Of a DNA stretch of 64,000 bases, positions 1 through 7,365 are shown piece after piece. This DNA is from Flavihumibacter soli. Lineage in GTDB: Bacteria; Bacteroidota; Bacteroidia; Sphingobacteriales; Sphingobacteriaceae. The stretch covers positions 1 through 64,000 of the forward strand of contig NZ_JAAFZB010000091.1 in the NCBI RefSeq assembly GCF_010692725.1, read 5' to 3'. The first letter of the stretch is position 1. The number at the start of each line of letters is the position of its first letter. The notes below the pieces were generated by a model. The model was not told where the DNA came from and did not search any database. It saw only the letters and a list, made by a program, of their open reading frames with translations. Made by a program: the position numbers and the translations under genes.

Positions 1-11
1 GATTGGGATTG

Positions 12-42
12 CAAAGGTAGAAAGATTCTTGTTATCTGCAAA
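12..42 (-). promoter_or_regulatory. Promoter P1 of a tandem array, reading left
   Basis: On the minus strand the -7 element TACCTTTG (12-19) lies exactly 19 nt from a -33 TTTG (39-42), a full match to the Bacteroidota housekeeping consensus TTTG-N19-TAnnTTTG. Transcription would leave the window almost at once, so the gene served is not visible. Confidence 0.7.
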
Positions 43-167
43 TTATTTTTGAAAATAATTTCGAGCTTTCCGTTTTTCCAAATCGCTGCTGGCTTATTCG
101 CCTGCCGCTTTTTTTAACCCTTGACCAACCTTTCTGAGAACGTCCGCTTTCCTTCGATTGCGGAGTG

Positions 168-198
168 CAAAGGTAACAGCTTTTTTGTTTCTGCCAAA
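168..198 (-). promoter_or_regulatory. Promoter P2 of a tandem array, reading left
   Basis: Minus-strand TACCTTTG (168-175) and TTTG (195-198) are separated by exactly 19 nt. The promoter sits 156 bp upstream of P1 and the sequence after it resembles that after P3, so the units look like diverged tandem copies. Confidence 0.7.
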
Positions 199-336
199 AT
201 TAATTTGAAATAATTTTTGGCTCCGTTTCTCTGCTTATCCAGTCTGCCAGTTCCGGCCTGACACCTTCCCTAATTCAACCTTTAAACCTTGCTAATCTCT
301 CTAAGAACATTCCCGCCTTGCTTCCTTAGCGGGTTG

Positions 337-367
337 CAAAAGTAGAAACTTTTCCCATACCCCGCAA
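337..367 (-). promoter_or_regulatory. Promoter P3 of a tandem array, reading left
   Basis: Minus-strand TACTTTTG (337-344) is preceded by TTG (365-367) with a 20-nt spacer. It is the most upstream of three similar promoters spaced 156 and 169 bp apart. Confidence 0.6.
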
Positions 368-469
368 CAATTGTTTTAAAAAAAGCACAACACAAACCTA
401 ACACCCTGAAAAACAGCAGGAAAAACTAAAGCGACCTTTACCCGGCTGTCTATTCTAAAGGTTAAAACG

Positions 470-477
470 TAATTTTG
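470..477 (+). promoter_or_regulatory. -7 element of the methyltransferase gene
   Basis: TAATTTTG at 470-477 matches the Bacteroidota -7 consensus, without a clear -33 TTTG. The start codon is at 483, so transcription would begin at or next to the ATG and the mRNA would have almost no leader. Confidence 0.45.
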
Positions 478-482
478 ACGCT

Positions 483-1847
483 ATGAGCTCAAAACTTCCC
501 CCACCTTTTATAAGATCGCTGAAAGATAATTACGGATTAGAAGATGAATTATTGTTAGAGAGCATCGAAAAAGGGGAATTTATAACTTCAATAAGATTGA
601 ACCCATCGAAGGCCGCCGACATATATACTAATACGGAGCGCATTCCATGGTGTGAGTACGGAAGATATATAGATGAAAGGCCAAATTTTACAGCTGATCC
701 CCTGTTCCATGCCGGATGCTATTATGTCCAGGAAGCCTCGTCCATGTTTTTGGAACAAGCTCTGAAACATACAGTGGCTTTGTCAAATGATATACGCATC
801 CTTGATCTATGTGCAGCACCGGGCGGAAAGAGTACCCTGATCAGTTCTCTGATCTCTCCTGACAGTCTGCTCTTATCCAATGAGATCATTAAAACGCGCG
901 TTCCCGTTCTTACTGACAACCTAAACAAATGGGGGCCAACGAATAGTTTTGTCAGCAACAATGATCCCCGGGATTTTAAACGCCTCCCCGGTTATTTTGA
1001 CGTAATGGTTGTCGATGCACCATGTTCAGGATCCGGGATGTTCAGGAAAGATGCAGCTGCAATTGGCCAATGGTCGGAAGGGGCAGTCCAATTGTGCAGC
1101 GAACGGCAGCAAAGAATCCTGGCTGACGCCTACCCAAGCTTAAAGGAGGGCGGCATATTAGTTTATTCAACATGCTCCTATTCCCGTCAGGAAAACGAGG
1201 ATATCGCTGACTGGCTATGCGACGAATTTAATATGACTCCTGTGCGTATACCTATTACTGAAAATTGGGGAATCCAGGAAACCATCTCGGAAAAGAAAGG
1301 TGCTTATGGATACCGGTTCTACCCTCATAAGCTAAAAGGTGAAGGTCTCTACCTCGCTTGCTTCCGGAAAAATGATAAAACTGATGAGACTAAATCTAAA
1401 AGAGTAAGCCCGGGGAAGGGTAACGCTATTAATGAACCACTCTTCCAAAGCTGGTTGAATCCGGCTTCCGATCTTTTGATCCAGGTTGCGAACGATGAGC
1501 AGTTTGCCATTCGCAAGCAACACGCCCAGGATTATGAAATTCTAAAAAACAGTCTGTATCTGAAGAAATCAGGAACAAGAGTGGGAAAGATCATTGGAAA
1601 AGATCTTATTCCGCATCATGAACTGGCGCTAAGTCTTATTAATAACCCGGAAACGGCTCGAATCAATCTAGAATTAGAACAAGCATTAGAATACTTAAAG
1701 CGAAACGAGATTAAAATAGATCATGGCTTCAAGGGCTGGGCATTAGTATGCTACAAAGGCCACGCTCTTGGCTGGGCAAAATGTCTGCAAAATCGGGTCA
1801 ATAATTATTTCCCTAAGGAATTAAGAATAGTTAATCAGAAATTATAG
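483..1847 (+). CDS. rRNA (cytosine-C5) methyltransferase, NOL1/NOP2/Sun (RsmF-like) family
   Basis: This 454-residue protein is a SAM-dependent RNA m5C methyltransferase that probably modifies 16S rRNA. The SAM-binding motif DLCAAPGGKS lies near residue 110. The two catalytic cysteines are visible in DAPCSGSGMF and in STCSYSRQENE, the usual motif IV and VI pair. A C-terminal domain of about 130 residues ending near the HALGWAKC segment resembles the RNA-binding extension of RsmF/YebU, which is about this long. It stands alone, convergent with the next gene with stop codons 2 nt apart. A -7 promoter element ends only 5 nt before the ATG. The family is certain; the exact target cytosine is not. 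Confidence 0.9.
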   Translation: MSSKLPPPFIRSLKDNYGLEDELLLESIEKGEFITSIRLNPSKAADIYTNTERIPWCEYGRYIDERPNFTADPLFHAGCYYVQEASSMFLEQALKHTVALSNDIRILDLCAAPGGKSTLISSLISPDSLLLSNEIIKTRVPVLTDNLNKWGPTNSFVSNNDPRDFKRLPGYFDVMVVDAPCSGSGMFRKDAAAIGQWSEGAVQLCSERQQRILADAYPSLKEGGILVYSTCSYSRQENEDIADWLCDEFNMTPVRIPITENWGIQETISEKKGAYGYRFYPHKLKGEGLYLACFRKNDKTDETKSKRVSPGKGNAINEPLFQSWLNPASDLLIQVANDEQFAIRKQHAQDYEILKNSLYLKKSGTRVGKIIGKDLIPHHELALSLINNPETARINLELEQALEYLKRNEIKIDHGFKGWALVCYKGHALGWAKCLQNRVNNYFPKELRIVNQKL

Positions 1848-1849
1848 CA

Positions 1850-2209
1850 TTAATACTGTCCGGTCGAAAGCAATACAAGTGTGCAGGCATGCATAGCTTC
1901 TATCCCATTTTCTTCCACCAGGTCCTCAAGCTCTTTGTTCTCTGTACCGGGATTAAATATTATCCGTTTGGGTTTAGTCTGCAGTATATAGTCAAAATAT
2001 TCCGTTTGATGATTCGGCCCGATATAAAGAGTTATGGTATCTACATCTTCATATATTCTGCCCGCTCTTTCTATCGGCACCCCAGAAACTTCACCCTTCT
2101 TTATGCCTATATTAATAATACTATGCCCGTGTGCTGTTAAACGGTGAGCTGCCAGACTTGCATAGCGGCCGGGATTATTGGTAGCACCTATTATAAGTGT
2201 CTTTTTCAT
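1850..2209 (-). CDS. CoA-binding (Rossmann) domain protein, YccU-like
   Basis: A 119-residue single-domain protein. It begins with the strand-turn TLIIGATNNPGRYA typical of the CoA_binding_2 family and keeps the NIGIKKGEVSG and FNPGTEN segments expected of these small Rossmann folds. Members bind CoA and their physiological role is poorly defined. It is the last gene of a tight minus-strand group: 6 nt separate it from the DinB-like gene and another 5 nt separate that gene from the FAD oxidoreductase. Function beyond nucleotide or CoA binding cannot be stated. Confidence 0.8.
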   Translation of the reverse strand: MKKTLIIGATNNPGRYASLAAHRLTAHGHSIINIGIKKGEVSGVPIERAGRIYEDVDTITLYIGPNHQTEYFDYILQTKPKRIIFNPGTENKELEDLVEENGIEAMHACTLVLLSTGQY

Positions 2210-2215
2210 ATTACC

Positions 2216-2683
2216 TCAAAATTTTTGCAGCAGCGATATCTGTCCGGAATGATAAGCAAGGTGCTGAATAATTCCGTTGACAAGCTGGGCATAAGTATCA
2301 GCCGTTTCTTCCTCTAACCCTTCTCGGTAATCAATCGTTTTAAAATCCCAATCATCCTGGGTGAAGTTTTCGAACCGTTCCATCAATTTCCGATGCGCAT
2401 TTCTGAAGTCTTCCTTCATCTGGTTCCAGCTTTCAGCATTCTTCTGCAGAACAGGCGGCCAATCTCCGCGCTTTGGAGTTCCGGCTTCTCTACCATTCAG
2501 GCGATCCAGAGCTTCACCGGTCCAAACCGTCAGGTGTAAAACGAGCTCGGCGATTGAATGGGCACCCGGTATCCAGTATGTAAATACTTTACCAGGATCC
2601 GAAGCGTCAATGATCTCCATTGAGCTTTTGCCATGCCAGGGCTGCCCTTGAAAGGCATGATTAAACTGCTGATGAATATCCAT
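2216..2683 (-). CDS. DinB-family (four-helix bundle) protein
   Basis: This 155-residue protein has the pattern of the DinB/YfiT four-helix bundle. One histidine is in the HSIAELVLHLTVW segment near residue 45, and a C-terminal HLAYHSGQISLL supplies the later metal-binding histidines. Such proteins are often thiol transferases or metal-dependent hydrolases, but many are uncharacterised. It lies between the FAD oxidoreductase and the CoA-binding gene with gaps of 5-6 nt, so the three are probably co-transcribed. The shared substrate, if any, is unknown. Confidence 0.8.
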   Translation of the reverse strand: MDIHQQFNHAFQGQPWHGKSSMEIIDASDPGKVFTYWIPGAHSIAELVLHLTVWTGEALDRLNGREAGTPKRGDWPPVLQKNAESWNQMKEDFRNAHRKLMERFENFTQDDWDFKTIDYREGLEEETADTYAQLVNGIIQHLAYHSGQISLLQKF

Positions 2684-2688
2684 ATGAA

Positions 2689-4239
2689 CTAAAGGTTATT
2701 TTTAACAATAGCATCGGCACAATTCATACCGTCTATTGCAGCAGAAATTATGCCACCGGCATAGCCTGCCCCTTCGCCGCAAGGGTAAAGGCCCTTCACC
2801 TGGGGATGCTGTAGAGTTATTTTATCTCTCGGGATTCTTATCGGTGATGAAGTGCGGGATTCCACTCCTACAAGAATGGCTTCGTTAGTATAATAGCCTT
2901 TCATTTTTCGCCCAAAAAGAGGTAATGCCTCCCTGAGACGTTGGTGTATGAATGCAGGCAATACTGCGCTAAGATCGGCGCTTTTTGTGCCCGGCAGATA
3001 GGAATTAGGTGGCAGATTATCCGACAGTTTGCCATTTACAAAGTCAATCATACGCTGAGCAGGGGCGACAAGCTTTCCACCGCCCGCCAGAAAAGCAAGT
3101 CTTTCTACTTCACGCTGATATTTCAGTAACTTAAATGGGTCTTTGTCTGAACCCGGCGCATCCTCTAGGTTAACCTGCACAACCGTGCCTGAGTTAGCGA
3201 AGGGATTATTCCGCTTGGAGGGAGACCATCCGTTAACCACAATTTCCCCGGGTTCTGTGGAACACGGCGCAATAATACCACCTGGGCACATACAGAATGA
3301 AAAAACTCCGCGACCCTCGACTTGTTCTACAAGGCTGTAATAAGAAGGCGGAAGATATGGTCCCCGCTCAGCAGTATGATATTGAGCCTGGTCAATGACA
3401 TCCTGCGAATGCTCAATGCGTACACCCAATGCGAAGGGCTTCGCCTCTATGAGAATATTGTGCTTATGAAGCAGATCAGGTATATCATGTGCTGAGTGCC
3501 CGGTTGCAAGAATAACTGATTTTGCCAGGAATTCTTTACCATCTGCTGTCACCACCCCTTTGAATATGCCGGACTGAATGATAAAACCAGTTACTTTACA
3601 ATTAAAATGAACCTCGCCGCCTGCTTTCAAAATACTTTCACGAATTGATGTGATAATCTGCGGCAACTTGTTGGTACCGATATGCGGCCGGGCATCAATT
3701 AAAATATCAGGGGTAGCTCCATGAGCAACGAACAATTGAAGAACCTGGTTAACATCACCTCTCTTATTCGAACGTGTATAGAGTTTGCCATCCGAATAAG
3801 TGCCAGCTCCCCCTTCACCAAAACAATAATTAGATTCAGGGTTGACAATGCCTTGTTTATTTATGGCAGCCAGGTCGCGCCGACGAAGCTTAACGTCCTT
3901 GCCGCGTTCAAGAAGTATCGGCTTCAGGCCCAGTTCAATACACCGTAAGGCAGCAAACAGGCCGGCCGGACCAGCGCCGACAATCAGCACCGAATTACTT
4001 TTGCTGACATCAGGGTAATTAATATTGAAAACTTCCTGAACAGGGGTTTCCGAGATATAGATCCTGGATTTTATCCGGTACACGATCTTACGCCCCCGGG
4101 CATCGATAGACCTTTTTTGAATTTCAATATGATTGATCTGATCAGGCTGTAATTTCAGTTCTTTAGACGCAGCGCGGTAAAGTGCACTTTCGTCATTTAT
4201 TTCTTCCGGGAGAAGAACCAGTTCAATTTCTTTAACCAT
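2689..4239 (-). CDS. FAD-dependent dehydrogenase (COG2509-like)
   Basis: A 516-residue flavoprotein. The FAD-binding GxGxxG-type motif GAGPAGLFAALRC lies about 90 residues in and is followed by LLERG at the end of the second strand. Later CFGEGGAGTYSDGKLYT, the ATGHSAHD segment and the C-terminal GEGAGYAGGIISAAIDG complete the pattern of the uncharacterised FAD-dependent dehydrogenase family COG2509. The N-terminal 85 residues form the usual small extra domain. I start at ATG 4239 rather than the upstream TTG at 4275, because the -7 element TACCTTTG (4273-4280) overlaps that TTG. It leads a three-gene operon. The substrate is unknown. Confidence 0.85.
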   Translation of the reverse strand: MVKEIELVLLPEEINDESALYRAASKELKLQPDQINHIEIQKRSIDARGRKIVYRIKSRIYISETPVQEVFNINYPDVSKSNSVLIVGAGPAGLFAALRCIELGLKPILLERGKDVKLRRRDLAAINKQGIVNPESNYCFGEGGAGTYSDGKLYTRSNKRGDVNQVLQLFVAHGATPDILIDARPHIGTNKLPQIITSIRESILKAGGEVHFNCKVTGFIIQSGIFKGVVTADGKEFLAKSVILATGHSAHDIPDLLHKHNILIEAKPFALGVRIEHSQDVIDQAQYHTAERGPYLPPSYYSLVEQVEGRGVFSFCMCPGGIIAPCSTEPGEIVVNGWSPSKRNNPFANSGTVVQVNLEDAPGSDKDPFKLLKYQREVERLAFLAGGGKLVAPAQRMIDFVNGKLSDNLPPNSYLPGTKSADLSAVLPAFIHQRLREALPLFGRKMKGYYTNEAILVGVESRTSSPIRIPRDKITLQHPQVKGLYPCGEGAGYAGGIISAAIDGMNCADAIVKNNL

Positions 4240-4272
4240 AAACTTAGCCGGGTTTTTATCCCGGATTTGTAA

Positions 4273-4280
4273 CAAAGGTA
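4273..4280 (-). promoter_or_regulatory. -7 element of the FAD-dehydrogenase operon
   Basis: TACCTTTG on the minus strand, 33 nt upstream of the chosen ATG at 4239. No -33 TTTG is visible at the ideal spacing, so the call rests on the -7 element and its position. Confidence 0.45.
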
Positions 4281-4329
4281 TGAAAATTGCTTTCTAAGGT
4301 GTAAATTGTCAGAAATTTAGAATTTAATC

Positions 4330-4908
4330 ATGAAAAAAATCCTTTACATCCTTATAGCATTTATTGCTACAACCTCACTAAGTTCGTGCGGTTATAACAG
4401 TATGGTTCAGTTAGATGAGCAGGTAACCTCTCAGTGGGGGCAGGTAGAAAACGTTTACCAGCGTCGTGCGGATCTGATACCTAATTTGGTTGCTTCTGTT
4501 AAGGGCGCAGCAAATTTCGAGCAGACGACATTGACTCAGGTGATCGAAGCGAGAGCAAAGGCCACATCAGTACAGGTTGATCCAACTAAATTAACTCCCG
4601 AGGCTATTCAAAAATTCCAGGCTAGCCAGGGAGAGCTGAGTGCCGCACTTGGGCGTCTGATGGTCGTCTCTGAACGCTACCCCGAATTAAAAGCGAATCA
4701 GAATTTCCTGGAACTACAATCCCAGTTAGAATCAACCGAAAATCGCATTTCCGTCGAACGAATGAGATTTAACGAAGTTACTCAACAGTATAACACGAAA
4801 ATCCGTACGTTCCCTAATAATCTTACGGCCGGCATGTTCGGATTTGAGAAAAAAGGTTATTTCCAGGCAGAGGCTGGTGCTAACAAAGCTCCTAAGGTAG
4901 AATTTTAG
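4330..4908 (+). CDS. lemA: LemA family lipoprotein
   Basis: A 192-residue protein with a lipoprotein signal. A hydrophobic stretch ends in SLSSCG, placing the lipidated cysteine at residue 20. The mature part has the LemA hallmarks: QVENVYQRRADLIPNLVASVKG, the ARAKA helix, SQGELSAALGRL and YPELKANQNF, followed by an FNEVTQQYN helix. LemA proteins are helical, membrane-anchored and often paired with TPM-domain proteins, as here (two follow at 5007 and 5466). Their molecular role is unresolved. The family is certain from the motif string. Confidence 0.93.
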   Translation: MKKILYILIAFIATTSLSSCGYNSMVQLDEQVTSQWGQVENVYQRRADLIPNLVASVKGAANFEQTTLTQVIEARAKATSVQVDPTKLTPEAIQKFQASQGELSAALGRLMVVSERYPELKANQNFLELQSQLESTENRISVERMRFNEVTQQYNTKIRTFPNNLTAGMFGFEKKGYFQAEAGANKAPKVEF

Positions 4909-5006
4909 GAATCTATAACCGGCCCTTTGCCGAGCAATACTCTGAACCCAGATGCAGGAAAATACAGTTAAACCTCATCTGGGTTTAACTTAAGCCACAC
5001 ACAGCA

Positions 5007-5441
5007 ATGAAAATATTTAGCGAAGCGGAACAGCAGCGCATCACGGAAGCGGTAGAAGCTGCAGAACGTTTTACTTCCGGGGAGATCCGGATCTGTATAG
5101 AAAAAACATGCAGCGAACCGGTGCTGGACAGAGCGGCCAACTATTTTAAAAAGCTGGAAATGGACCAGACTGTATTGCGCAATGGTGTACTCATTTATGT
5201 GGCCACTGCAGATCATCAATTTGCCATCATTGGCGATGCCGGGATCAACCGCGTTGTCCCGCATGACTTCTGGAATGAAACCAAGAATGCGATGCTCGAA
5301 GAATTTAAAGCGGGAAACCTGGCCGGGGGCATCATCACCGGCATCAATATGGCCGGTAAGCAATTACAAACTTATTTTCCTTATCTGGATGATGATAAGA
5401 ATGAACTCCCGGATGATATTTCTTTCATGGACGGCAAATAA
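5007..5441 (+). CDS. TPM-domain protein without signal peptide
   Basis: A 144-residue protein made almost entirely of one TPM domain (TPM_phosphatase, formerly DUF477). It shows SGEIRICIE near residue 27, GVLIYVATADHQFAIIGDAGIN and a C-terminal segment ending in LPDDISF. No signal peptide or membrane segment is evident. It lies between lemA and a second, secreted TPM protein in the usual LemA-TPM-TPM arrangement of Bacteroidota. Some family members are phosphatases or photosystem assembly factors, but the bacterial role in this operon is unknown. Confidence 0.85.
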   Translation: MKIFSEAEQQRITEAVEAAERFTSGEIRICIEKTCSEPVLDRAANYFKKLEMDQTVLRNGVLIYVATADHQFAIIGDAGINRVVPHDFWNETKNAMLEEFKAGNLAGGIITGINMAGKQLQTYFPYLDDDKNELPDDISFMDGK

Positions 5442-5465
5442 GTCCAACTCTAATAGCCAGCCCTA

Positions 5466-6254
5466 ATGATTCTAAAACGATTCTTACTTCTTGTCTTTTT
5501 CATATCCGGTGCATTCGTTCTGCATGCACAAACGTTTCCCGAGAAACCGGCACGCCTTGTTAATGACTACACAAATACCCTATCACAAGCCGAAATTGCC
5601 CAGCTCGAACAAAAACTTGTAGCTTTTGATGATTCCACGAGCACTCAAATTGCGGTTGTCCTGATTAAATCACTTGACGGTTATGATGTCGCTGATTACG
5701 CTGTACGTCTCGCACAAGCCTGGGGGATAGGAGGCAGTAAAAATGATAATGGTGTTCTCCTTCTTGCTTCAATAGGTGACCGCAAAGTAACAATACAAAC
5801 AGGTTATGGTGTCGAGGGAGCGCTTCCTGATGCCATAGCACGACGTATCATTGAGAACGAGATCACTCCTAATTTCCGGACAGGTAATTATGCCCTTGGG
5901 CTTGACCAGGGTACATCCGCTATAATCTCATATACTAAAGGTGAATATAAGGAAGCCCGTAAGAAGCCGCAGCAAAGTAAGGGACCATCCGGCATCGTTG
6001 TCTTCCTGATCATTATGGCCATTATCTTACTTATTTCCCGAAAAGGTGGTGGCGGCGGTAGCCAGGTAATAGGTGGCCGCGGTGCTGCCAGCCCGTTCTG
6101 GTGGATGCTCATGGGCTCAGGCATGGGGCGCAGCAGCGGCGGAGGATTTGGCGGATTTTCCGGAGGCGGCGGCGGCTTCGGAGGAGGAGGCGGAGGATTT
6201 GGAGGCTTTGGTGGCGGAAGCTTTGGTGGCGGTGGTGCAAGCGGAAGCTGGTAG
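5466..6254 (+). CDS. Secreted TPM-domain protein with glycine-rich tail (YgcG-like)
   Basis: A 262-residue protein. It has an N-terminal signal peptide (to about residue 21, LHAQ), a TPM domain at about 25-150 (VNDYTNTLSQ, STQIAVVLIKSLDG, GVLLLASIGDRKVTIQTGYGVEG), a transmembrane helix at about 176-194 and a C-terminal tail of glycine, phenylalanine and serine repeats. This is the YgcG architecture, with the TPM domain expected on the outer face of the inner membrane. It follows the shorter TPM gene by 24 nt and probably forms one operon with lemA. The low-complexity tail also produces a long alternate reading frame that is not a gene. Confidence 0.9.
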   Translation: MILKRFLLLVFFISGAFVLHAQTFPEKPARLVNDYTNTLSQAEIAQLEQKLVAFDDSTSTQIAVVLIKSLDGYDVADYAVRLAQAWGIGGSKNDNGVLLLASIGDRKVTIQTGYGVEGALPDAIARRIIENEITPNFRTGNYALGLDQGTSAIISYTKGEYKEARKKPQQSKGPSGIVVFLIIMAIILLISRKGGGGGSQVIGGRGAASPFWWMLMGSGMGRSSGGGFGGFSGGGGGFGGGGGGFGGFGGGSFGGGGASGSW

Positions 6255-6294
6255 TTACTCCACCTCTTTTGCGTTAAGAATTATAAAATCAGTC

Positions 6295-6846
6295 ATGAAA
6301 GAACTGAACTGGAAGCTGTTATCATCCAAATATTTGTTTAAGGACAACTGGGCTACTTTAAGGGCAGACGCCTGCCAGATGCCGAATGGCAATATCATTA
6401 ACCCTTATTATGTCCTGGAATACCCCGACTGGGTTAATGTCGTCGCTCTCACCCAAGACAACGAGGTGATTGTTATTAAACAGTATCGTCATGCGGTTGG
6501 CGCGGTCATCCTGGAACTTCCCGGTGGTTGTATTGATCCGGGCGAGACGCCGGAGCAGGCCGTTAGGCGGGAACTCCTTGAAGAAACCGGTTATGATTTT
6601 CAGCATCTGGAACTACTCTCCATTCTGTATGCAAATCCTGCAACAGGGAATAACCGAACGCATTGCTTCCTGGCCACTGGTGGCAAGAAACTGCAGGAAC
6701 AATCGCTTGATGGTGGGGAAGAAATTGTGGTTGAACTTGTCAGCCTTCCTAAACTAAAGGAACTATTGATTGAAAATCAATTCGGCCAGGCACTGCATGC
6801 CAGCGGCATCTTTTATGCCCTGCTACGCTTACAAGCGCTAAGCTAG
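6295..6846 (+). CDS. NUDIX hydrolase (ADP-ribose pyrophosphatase type)
   Basis: A 183-residue protein with a complete Nudix box: GGCIDPGETPEQAVRREL followed by LEETGYD, fitting Gx5Ex7REUxEExGU. The region before the box (VVALTQDNEVIVIKQYRHAVG) is typical of ADP-sugar pyrophosphatases. The substrate is therefore likely ADP-ribose or a related nucleoside diphosphate compound, by family resemblance only. I start at ATG 6295; the frame stays open upstream only because it passes through the glycine-codon tail of the preceding gene. Its stop overlaps the stop of the convergent gene by 4 nt. Confidence 0.9.
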   Translation: MKELNWKLLSSKYLFKDNWATLRADACQMPNGNIINPYYVLEYPDWVNVVALTQDNEVIVIKQYRHAVGAVILELPGGCIDPGETPEQAVRRELLEETGYDFQHLELLSILYANPATGNNRTHCFLATGGKKLQEQSLDGGEEIVVELVSLPKLKELLIENQFGQALHASGIFYALLRLQALS

Positions 6847-7301
6847 TTACAAGCTTCCTTACGTCGTGTATCTATGAGGTAAACTATCTTCCAACCGTCA
6901 TTCTCTTTTACCATCTGGAATGAGTTTACACCGCAGTGACTGAACTTATCCCCGATATAGAATTTGTAGCTGGTCCAAACACTGGCAAGTTTAGCATCAA
7001 CCAATACCTGGTCAAATGTTATTCGTTCATCCCAAATCTCAGTATGCGGAGTTCCAACTGCCTTTAAAAAACCTTCAGCTTTTTCTGTTCTGACAACAGT
7101 GCTTCCAGCCTTTTCAGAAATGCTTTGCAAGATCATTCCCTTAGAAAATGTTCCGCTTACCATGGAGCTGTCTCCTTTCCGCATACCATCAAACAACTGG
7201 TTGATCACTTTCTTGACTGATTCCACCTCATGGGAGGTACTCTGTGCAGATACTGAGAAACTGCTGAAAGCAAGAAATATTATTAGCAGGGATTGTTTCA
7301 T
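6843..7301 (-). CDS. Secreted SnoaL/NTF2-like protein
   Basis: A 152-residue protein with a signal peptide (MKQSLLIIFLAFSSFSVSAQ, cleavage near residue 20) and a single NTF2-like cone domain. Visible features are VKKVINQLFDGMRKGDSSMV, the TFSKGMIL strand, AKLASVWTSYKFYIGD and GWKIVYLIDTRRKE at the end. This matches the DUF4440/SnoaL_3 secreted proteins common in Bacteroidota. Start ATG 7301 is preferred over an ATG five codons upstream because it begins the signal peptide. The dnaA terminator lies just upstream, so transcription is separate from dnaA. Ligand unknown. Confidence 0.8.
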   Translation of the reverse strand: MKQSLLIIFLAFSSFSVSAQSTSHEVESVKKVINQLFDGMRKGDSSMVSGTFSKGMILQSISEKAGSTVVRTEKAEGFLKAVGTPHTEIWDERITFDQVLVDAKLASVWTSYKFYIGDKFSHCGVNSFQMVKENDGWKIVYLIDTRRKEACN

Positions 7302-7315
7302 AATCGGAACATACA

Positions 7316-7347
7316 AAAAATCCCGCCAGATTTTGCCTGACGGGATT
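7316..7347 (-). terminator. Rho-independent terminator after dnaA
   Basis: On the minus strand a stem AATCCCG-T-CAG / CTG-G-CGGGATT with a 7-nt loop is followed by a T-run (complement of 7315-7320). It separates dnaA from the secreted NTF2-like gene. Confidence 0.8.
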
Positions 7348-7365
7348 CAATTCTTTCCATTTTAT

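Larger units (their letters stand above)
1..368 (-). repeat. Three diverged tandem promoter/leader units
   Basis: Units start near 368, 198 and 42 (reading left). P2 and P3 are each followed by a similar leader that includes GTTCT-(T/C)-AGA and a later AAGG. The interval 1-482 holds no convincing coding sequence. Multiple tandem promoters with repeated leaders are typical of rRNA operons, so an rRNA operon just left of the window is my inference. Confidence 0.5.

Noticed and set aside
1-368. Tandem repeats as a possible CRISPR array
   Set aside because: The units are 156-169 bp long and diverged, and contain promoters; there are no short identical repeats with spacers. No CRISPR or cas gene is seen elsewhere in the window.
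4275-4280. Upstream TTG start for the FAD dehydrogenase
   Set aside because: It overlaps the likely promoter, and ATG 4239 begins the conserved domain.
6073-6294. Upstream extension of the NUDIX reading frame through the glycine-rich tail of the TPM gene
   Set aside because: It is an alternate frame of glycine codons; the NUDIX protein starts at ATG 6295 and the extension is low-complexity Ala/Glu.
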